DNA from: Deltaproteobacteria bacterium | GTDB taxonomy: Bacteria > Desulfobacterota > DSM-4660 > Desulfatiglandales > Desulfatiglandaceae | NCBI GenBank assembly: GCA_021159825.1 | Contig: JAGHDR010000391.1 | Coordinates: forward strand, 1-13,209 | Direction: 5' to 3' | Length of the DNA stretch: 13,209 bases | Part shown: piece by piece, positions 6,727-13,209 of the stretch | Layout of the letters: every line of letters begins with the position of its first letter | Numbering within the stretch: the first letter of the stretch is position 1 | Notes under the pieces: generated by a model | Database searches by the model: none | What the model was told of the DNA's origin: nothing | The model's input: only the letters and a program-made list of their open reading frames with translations | Program-made: the position numbers and the translations under genes

Positions 6727-7777
6727 TTTTTTTCTGCGCCTTTTTACCGAACTTTCCTTCCCAGATCAGAAGGATGGGACTGGCCACAAAAATGGAGGAG
6801 TAGGTTCCCACCAACACCCCCACCAACAACGCAAAGGCAAAGTCATGGATGACGCCCCCGCCCAGAATAAAGAGGGCTATGATAACGATCAGCGTGGTGC
6901 CTGATGTCAGAATGGTTCGGCTGAGGGTTTCATTGATGCTCTGATTCATGGTTTCCTCAAAGGGCTTTCGCCTGAAGCGTCTCAGATTCTCCCGTATTCG
7001 ATCGAACACAATAATCGTATCATTGAGAGAATATCCCACGATGGTCAGAAATGCCGCAATAATGGAAAGAGAGAGCTCCCTTTCGGTCAGGGCAAAAAAG
7101 CCTAAAGTAATGACCACATCGTGTATGATAGCAATGATAGCGCCCAAAGCGTATTTTAGATTCAGGAAAAAACAAAACGCGAGGGTCACAATGAGGGCAA
7201 TCAAAATAAGCCATGTGACGCTGATACCGATTTCGGAGGCAATATAAACCACAAAAGCCAGACTTATGGCCATGATGATGCTCATGAGCCATTTCATCTC
7301 AAATCGCCCCGAAATATAGATAGCAATAAAAAGAATTGAATAAAAAATGGCAAAGAGCGCCTTCTGGCGCAGGTCTTTGCCCACTTTTGGACCGACCATT
7401 TCAACCCGCCGGATTTCGACCTTGTTTCCAAATGCAGTCTTCAAGGCCTGTTCAACCCGGTCGCCCAGGGTGGAGAGTTCTACTTTCGTCTTTCGAATTC
7501 GGATGAGATACTCAAATTGTCCGGCTTCGCCGAACTCCTGAACAATGCTATCGTCAAGATTAACGGCACCCAGGGCTTTCTTGATTTCCAGAGGTGAAGT
7601 TTTTTGCGCCATTTTGACTTGTACGAGCACGCCTCCGGAAAAGTCCACACCATAGTTCGGTCCCCCCCGCCACACCAGCAAAACAATGGTGGCAAGGATC
7701 ATTAAGCTGGAAAGAGTGAAGGCGATATTCCGCTTTCCAATGAAATTGATGTTAATTCCGGGTTTTATAAATTGCAT
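6722..7777 (-). CDS. secF: Protein translocase subunit SecF
   Basis: SecF works with SecD in the inner membrane, using the proton motive force to pull exported proteins through SecYEG on the periplasmic side. The product is 351 residues. The first membrane segment is at about 17-36, then the family motif GVDFSGG at 43-49, a periplasmic domain to about 135, and a C-terminal membrane bundle with GYSLNDTIIVFDRIREN at 248-263. Between the RFEMKW and YALGAIIA segments, which are adjacent in E. coli-type SecF, residues 164-208 form an additional 45-residue stretch with two strongly hydrophobic runs. ATG 7777 is preceded by GGAG with a 7-nt spacer. It is separated from secD by 93 bp with no gene. 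Confidence 0.95.
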   Translation of the reverse strand: MQFIKPGININFIGKRNIAFTLSSLMILATIVLLVWRGGPNYGVDFSGGVLVQVKMAQKTSPLEIKKALGAVNLDDSIVQEFGEAGQFEYLIRIRKTKVELSTLGDRVEQALKTAFGNKVEIRRVEMVGPKVGKDLRQKALFAIFYSILFIAIYISGRFEMKWLMSIIMAISLAFVVYIASEIGISVTWLILIALIVTLAFCFFLNLKYALGAIIAIIHDVVITLGFFALTERELSLSIIAAFLTIVGYSLNDTIIVFDRIRENLRRFRRKPFEETMNQSINETLSRTILTSGTTLIVIIALFILGGGVIHDFAFALLVGVLVGTYSSIFVASPILLIWEGKFGKKAQKKM

Positions 7778-7870
7778 TGAATTACTCCAAATGAAAGCTA
7801 CAGCATGAAAGGCTTTTGATGGTTCATCACCCGCATGGCGGATAAAGGCTCACCCGTTCGCATCGGTTTT

Positions 7871-9484
7871 TCAGATGCTTAATTTTTTCATATTGCGCTT
7901 CACATACAGATAGTCAAAGATGATCCGGGTCAGAAAGATGGCTGTAAAAAGACTGGCAATGATGCCGATACTGAGCGTCACGGCAAACCCGCGAACCGGC
8001 CCGGTTCCGAATTGAAAGAGCACCAGGGCAACGATCAAGGTCGTTAGCTGGGCATCCAGAATCGTCACCAGGGCTTTGGAATATCCGCCGTCAATGGCGG
8101 TCCTGGGGGTTTTCCCAAGACGAATTTCCTCGCGAATTCGTTCGAATATCAAGACATTGGCATCCACCGACATGCCGATGGTCAGGATAATACCCGCGAT
8201 TCCGGGCAGCGTCAGGGTGGCGCTGAAAAAGGCAAGCCCCGCCATGATGAAGAGGATGTTCAACAAAAGCGCCAGATCCGCAATGACACCGGAAAACCCG
8301 TAATAGATCATCATGAAAAGGATGACAATAATGCCGCCGATGAGCATGGACTTGAAGCCCTTTTCGATGGAGTCCTTTCCAAGGGAGGGTCCCACAGTCC
8401 TCTCTTCAATGATTTTAACAGGCGCCGGTAGTGCACCGGCCCGCAATACGATGGCCAGATCCCTGGCTTCATCGGTGGTGTAGCGGCCCGTAATCTGGGC
8501 CTTTCCCCCGGAAATTTTATCTTGAATCACCGGCGCTGAATTGATTTTGCCGTCCAGCACGATGGCCAGACGTTTCTTGATATTCTGACCGGTTACCTGT
8601 TCGAAAAGCCTTGCCCCCCTGGCATCAAAGGAAATGGAAACATAGGGTTCGTTATATCGGCTGTCGATTTGTACGCGTGCATCTGTGAGGTATTCCCCGG
8701 TGAGCGCCGTTCGTTTTTTCAAAAGGTAGGGGGTCTTTCGTTCATGGCCGGTCTTGGGATCAACGGAAACCTGGTACAGAATTTCATCCCCCGGGGGGAT
8801 ATTCCCTTTAAGGGCCTCCTCGACACTGTTTTCCTCATCCACCAGCTTGAATTCCAGGAGGGCGGTTTTGCCGATCAGCGCAACGGCCCTTTTGGGGTCT
8901 TTTATGCCGGGGAGCTGAATCAAAAGCCTGTGGTTTTCCTGAGGACGAATATCCGGTTCACTGACACCAAACTGGTCGACTCTGTTTCGAATGGTCTCCA
9001 GCGCCTGCTCAAGTGCCATTTTCATGATGTGTGTTTTGGCATTGGGGTCCAGAACCAGTTGAAATACGGGTTTTCCATGTTGTTCGGGCATGGATTCCAC
9101 GCTGAAATCCGGATAACCGGCAGCCACCATGTCCCTAAAAACAGTCTCATCCTTCAAACGCATGAGGGTAATCATAACCCCGTCAAGGCCTTTGCGTTTC
9201 AATGAAATATACCGTATTTTATCCTTCCTGAGATCACCTTTCATCTCGTCTACCACCCGCTCCAGGTGGCTCTCGATAGCCTTTTGAGCCTGGACTTCCA
9301 AAACGAGATGCATCCCCCCCTGCAAATCAAGACCCAGATGGATCTTGTCTTTCGGCAGAATACTCGACCACCACACAGGAACCTCGTCGGTTATGGACGG
9401 CACGAGATAAACCAATGCCGCCAAGACTGCAAACAGCGCAATTGCGCCACGCCAAGTTAAGCTTTTAGACACTTGCCACTCCAT
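7871..9484 (-). CDS. secD: Protein translocase subunit SecD
   Basis: SecD is the larger partner of SecF in the proton-driven Sec accessory complex. The product is 537 residues, shorter than the 615 of E. coli but usual for many bacteria. One membrane segment lies at about 12-31, then the conserved GLDLQGGMHL at 51-60. A large periplasmic region (to about 370) includes RNRVDQFGVSEP and QLPGIKDP. Five C-terminal membrane segments follow, with GMSVDANVLIFERIREE at about 437-453. The start follows the yajC stop by 36 bp. The Shine-Dalgarno is weak, so translation may depend on the upstream gene. Order yajC-secD-secF is the classical one. Confidence 0.96.
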   Translation of the reverse strand: MEWQVSKSLTWRGAIALFAVLAALVYLVPSITDEVPVWWSSILPKDKIHLGLDLQGGMHLVLEVQAQKAIESHLERVVDEMKGDLRKDKIRYISLKRKGLDGVMITLMRLKDETVFRDMVAAGYPDFSVESMPEQHGKPVFQLVLDPNAKTHIMKMALEQALETIRNRVDQFGVSEPDIRPQENHRLLIQLPGIKDPKRAVALIGKTALLEFKLVDEENSVEEALKGNIPPGDEILYQVSVDPKTGHERKTPYLLKKRTALTGEYLTDARVQIDSRYNEPYVSISFDARGARLFEQVTGQNIKKRLAIVLDGKINSAPVIQDKISGGKAQITGRYTTDEARDLAIVLRAGALPAPVKIIEERTVGPSLGKDSIEKGFKSMLIGGIIVILFMMIYYGFSGVIADLALLLNILFIMAGLAFFSATLTLPGIAGIILTIGMSVDANVLIFERIREEIRLGKTPRTAIDGGYSKALVTILDAQLTTLIVALVLFQFGTGPVRGFAVTLSIGIIASLFTAIFLTRIIFDYLYVKRNMKKLSI

Positions 9485-9520
9485 AGATTTGGTTCACAGG
9501 AACCGTCGGATTGTCTGTTT

Positions 9521-9844
9521 CTACTGTTGTGCCTTGGTTGCCACACCGGAAATGGAACCCCTGGCAATTTTGACCCGTATTTTCGGTGCGATCTCCACGG
9601 TAACCACATCATCGGTGAGCCCGGTGACCAGTCCATGAAGGCCTCCGCTGCTCACAATACGATCCCCTTTTTTAATGGCGGAAAGCAGTTGTTTATGCGC
9701 TTTGGCCTTTTTCTGTTGCGGCCTGATCAGCAGAAAATAAAAAATTGCGAACATCAAAATAAGGGGCAAAAAAGCACCGAAACCACCGCCTGAACTTTCA
9801 CCGCCGCCGCCCAAATTACCCATTGCATAAGCTAAAGAATTCAT
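9521..9844 (-). CDS. yajC: Preprotein translocase subunit YajC
   Basis: YajC is a small single-span inner-membrane protein that co-purifies with SecDF and YidC; it is usually dispensable. From ATG 9844 the product is 107 residues. A glycine-rich stretch (GGGGESSGGGFG, about 12-23) precedes the membrane segment at about 24-40. The hallmark FLLIRPQQKK follows at 37-46, then a small cytoplasmic beta domain containing GDRIVSSGGLHG. A longer frame begins at ATG 9862, but its first codons are themselves the Shine-Dalgarno of the start chosen here. Only 14 bp separate it from the tgt stop. Confidence 0.96.
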   Translation of the reverse strand: MNSLAYAMGNLGGGGESSGGGFGAFLPLILMFAIFYFLLIRPQQKKAKAHKQLLSAIKKGDRIVSSGGLHGLVTGLTDDVVTVEIAPKIRVKIARGSISGVATKAQQ

Positions 9845-9850
9845 CCTTGA

Positions 9851-9858
9851 ACCTCCTC

Positions 9859-9859
<1 letters not shown>
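9851..9859 (-). promoter_or_regulatory. Shine-Dalgarno deciding the yajC start
   Basis: On the minus strand GAGGAGGT lies directly after the tgt stop and 6-7 nt before ATG 9844. This favours the shorter 107-residue yajC product over the 113-residue reading from 9862. Confidence 0.75.
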
Positions 9860-12055
<2,196 letters not shown>

Positions 12056-12077
12056 TGAAATTCATTAAAGCGCGTAA

Positions 12078-12104
12078 AGTATACAAATTCAATTTTTAAG
12101 TCAA
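12078..12104 (-). promoter_or_regulatory. Candidate sigma-70 promoter for queA and the operon behind it
   Basis: On the minus strand, TTGACT (12104-12099) and TATACT (12083-12078) are separated by 15 bp. This is slightly short; TACTTT shifted by two gives 17. Transcription would start about 15 bases before the queA ATG. No preQ1-riboswitch structure fits in such a short leader. Confidence 0.45.
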
Positions 12105-12180
12105 ACGGTTTTATCCTGATATGAAATGGTGCAGGATATCCAAACAGGGAAGGGTTTTAAATTGAAAACCGTCAATCCGT

Positions 12181-12366
12181 TTAGGGGCGGGAAAAATAAG
12201 TGATGAGAAGTCCGATTCCCATGGCCAGAAAGCCCATTAACCGAAGATGCGCGTTGGGCATTTCAAGAAGATTTGCTACCCAATGCTTCATTTTTTCCGG
12301 GAACGCAAAATAGGGCAGCCCTTCAACAATTAGAACCAGGCCCAGCAAACAAAACAGTGTTTTCAT
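12181..12366 (-). CDS. DUF2065 family small membrane protein (YjeT-like)
   Basis: This is a 61-residue protein with two hydrophobic helices (about 3-20 and 40-58) around a short polar loop. The pattern LGLVLIVEGLPYFAFPEKM...LRLMGFLAMGIGLLITYF matches the DUF2065 family, whose members have no established function; one is found next to hflC in enterics. ATG 12366 has only a distant GAGGG (about 13 nt) as ribosome binding site. The gene has its own near-consensus promoter and is separated from queA by 125 bp carrying the queA promoter, so the two are probably independent. A weak GGTTTT/AAAACC hairpin lies downstream at 12153-12170. Confidence 0.85.
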   Translation of the reverse strand: MKTLFCLLGLVLIVEGLPYFAFPEKMKHWVANLLEMPNAHLRLMGFLAMGIGLLITYFSRP

Positions 12367-12398
12367 CAGAATTGGGTAGCCCTCAAAAAAGTTCCACC

Positions 12399-12427
12399 AT
12401 TTTAACCTTCCTCTGTGCTCATGTCAA
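12399..12427 (-). promoter_or_regulatory. Near-consensus sigma-70 promoter for the DUF2065 gene
   Basis: On the minus strand the -35 is a perfect TTGACA (12427-12422), the spacer is 17 bp and the -10 is TAAAAT (12404-12399), one mismatch from consensus. The gene's ATG lies about 33 bp after the -10. Confidence 0.65.
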
Positions 12428-12438
12428 CTTGTGTTGAC
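12423..12438. repeat. Inverted repeat over the divergent promoter region
   Basis: GTCAAC-TTGT-GTTGAC is a perfect 6-bp inverted repeat with a 4-bp centre. Its left arm overlaps the -35 of the DUF2065 promoter and its right arm contains a second TTGAC facing argS. It could be an operator or simply two back-to-back -35-like sequences. Confidence 0.35.
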
Positions 12439-12457
12439 CACCCGTTACACATATTGC

Positions 12458-12486
12458 TTGATATAAAGAAGGCAGTTAGTTATGTT
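12458..12486 (+). promoter_or_regulatory. Candidate promoter for argS
   Basis: TTGATA (12458-12463) and TATGTT (12481-12486) are 17 bp apart, matching 5/6 and 4/6 consensus bases. The leader would be about 75 bases long. The remainder of 12367-12567 shows nothing else clear apart from the inverted repeat and the opposite promoter. Confidence 0.4.
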
Positions 12487-12567
12487 CCAACAATGAATTC
12501 ATCCAGAATAAGAATCAATGAAAAGAGATCCGCAAGATGTTTATGATTGCCGGAAGGAATCACCCGT

Positions 12568-13209
12568 ATGAAAAATAGAATCGATGAAATACTGAAAAAA
12601 ACCCTTTCCCGCTGTTTTGAGCAGGGCGAACTCAAGGAGACGACATTTCCGGATTATGTTATCGAAGTGCCCAATAATTCCGAACATGGTCATTTTGCCA
12701 CCAATTTGCCCATGACCCTGGCATCGGGTCAAAAAAGAAACCCCCGGGAAATTGCCTCGGTTATTTTAGAAAATCTGAAGGATGAGGCGCATTTTTTTGA
12801 AAAGACGGAAATCGCGGGACCCGGATTTATCAATTTTACGATCCGGGCAGAAGAATGGTACCGTATCCTGGATCGGATTCTTCGGCTCCACAAGGATTAT
12901 GGCCGCAGTGAGATGGGATGTGACGAAAAAATTTTATTGGAGTTCGTCAGCGCCAATCCTACGGGACCCCTTCATCTCGGTCACGGCCGGGGTGCTGCTC
13001 TTGGCGATACACTCGGCCGGATTCTTTCCTTTTGCGGGCATCAGGTTGTTCGGGAATTTTATATTAATGATGCGGGATTACAGATCAGAATCCTGGGTGA
13101 ATCCATTTGGGCGCGCCTGAAGCAGAAGGAGGACCCGGGCTTCATTTTTCCCGAAAACGGTTATCACGGCGAATACATCCTGGATCTAGCTGATACCCTC
13201 TCGGGGAAA
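12568..13209 (+). CDS. argS: Arginyl-tRNA synthetase, N-terminal part (cut by the window end)
   Basis: ArgRS is a class I synthetase that charges tRNA-Arg. The frame is open from ATG 12568 to the last base, 214 codons out of a usual 550-580. The start is supported by GGAAGGA (12552-12558) about nine bases upstream. Residues 1-90 are the Add-1 domain that recognises the tRNA D-loop. The class I signature follows: ANPTGPLHLGHGRGA at 129-143, with the HIGH motif as HLGH at 136-139. FYINDAGLQI at 164-173 is also typical. The KMSKS region and anticodon-binding domain are beyond the window. The gene is divergent from the DUF2065 gene. Confidence 0.97.
   Translation, partial: MKNRIDEILKKTLSRCFEQGELKETTFPDYVIEVPNNSEHGHFATNLPMTLASGQKRNPREIASVILENLKDEAHFFEKTEIAGPGFINFTIRAEEWYRILDRILRLHKDYGRSEMGCDEKILLEFVSANPTGPLHLGHGRGAALGDTLGRILSFCGHQVVREFYINDAGLQIRILGESIWARLKQKEDPGFIFPENGYHGEYILDLADTLSGK

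Noticed and set aside
6242..6904. Plus-strand open frame of 220 codons spanning the TPR 5' end and secF 3' end
   Set aside because: It runs antisense through two clear genes and the palindrome between them; low-complexity product with no family resemblance.
6649..7830. TTGATGGTTCAT shared by the gaps on both sides of secF
   Set aside because: A 12-base match within 13 kb is expected by chance a few times, and the flanking bases do not match.
8669..9205. Long plus-strand open frame of 178 codons opposite secD
   Set aside because: It is antisense to a well-conserved secD coding region, has no recognisable product, and is a by-product of its codon use.
12056..12077. preQ1 riboswitch before queA
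   Set aside because: The predicted leader is about 15 bases and contains no possible H-type pseudoknot or aptamer.

Overview
The window looks like chromosome from a mesophilic delta-proteobacterium (Desulfobacterota, perhaps Desulfobacteraceae-like). This is inferred from moderate GC, gene order and the feel of the proteins; no 16S rRNA is present. It is mostly conserved housekeeping DNA with one visibly AT-richer accessory island in the middle.

Layout: (1) 2-2319, plus strand: the 3' end of yebC, then ruvC, ruvA and ruvB in tight or overlapping array, i.e. the complete RuvABC Holliday-junction machinery. (2) 2320-4551: a degraded insertion-sequence island. It holds an IS91-family (HUH, two-tyrosine) transposase pseudogene broken by a 130-bp structured insertion and a +1 frameshift, an overlapping small zinc-ribbon ORF, candidate hairpin ends, an unrecognised 82-residue minus-strand gene with an excellent ribosome binding site, and about 200 bp of non-coding or decayed DNA. 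(3) 4552-12055, minus strand, read right to left: queA, tgt, yajC, secD, secF and a membrane-anchored TPR protein. QueA and Tgt make queuosine in tRNA; YajC-SecD-SecF drive the late steps of Sec export; the TPR protein lies last and may be exposed outside the inner membrane. A sigma-70-like promoter lies just before queA. (4) 12181-12366, minus: a small DUF2065 membrane protein with its own near-consensus promoter. (5) 12568-13209, plus: the 5' part of argS, divergent from the DUF2065 gene across a 200-bp promoter region.

The most notable points are a precise 130-bp, hairpin-rich insertion in the transposase zinc finger, an apparent 45-residue insertion in SecF that adds hydrophobic segments, a 57-bp palindromic repeat at the secF stop, and the small zinc-ribbon ORF riding with the transposase. 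I found no convincing new defence or other multi-gene system; most of the sequence is ordinary core genome.
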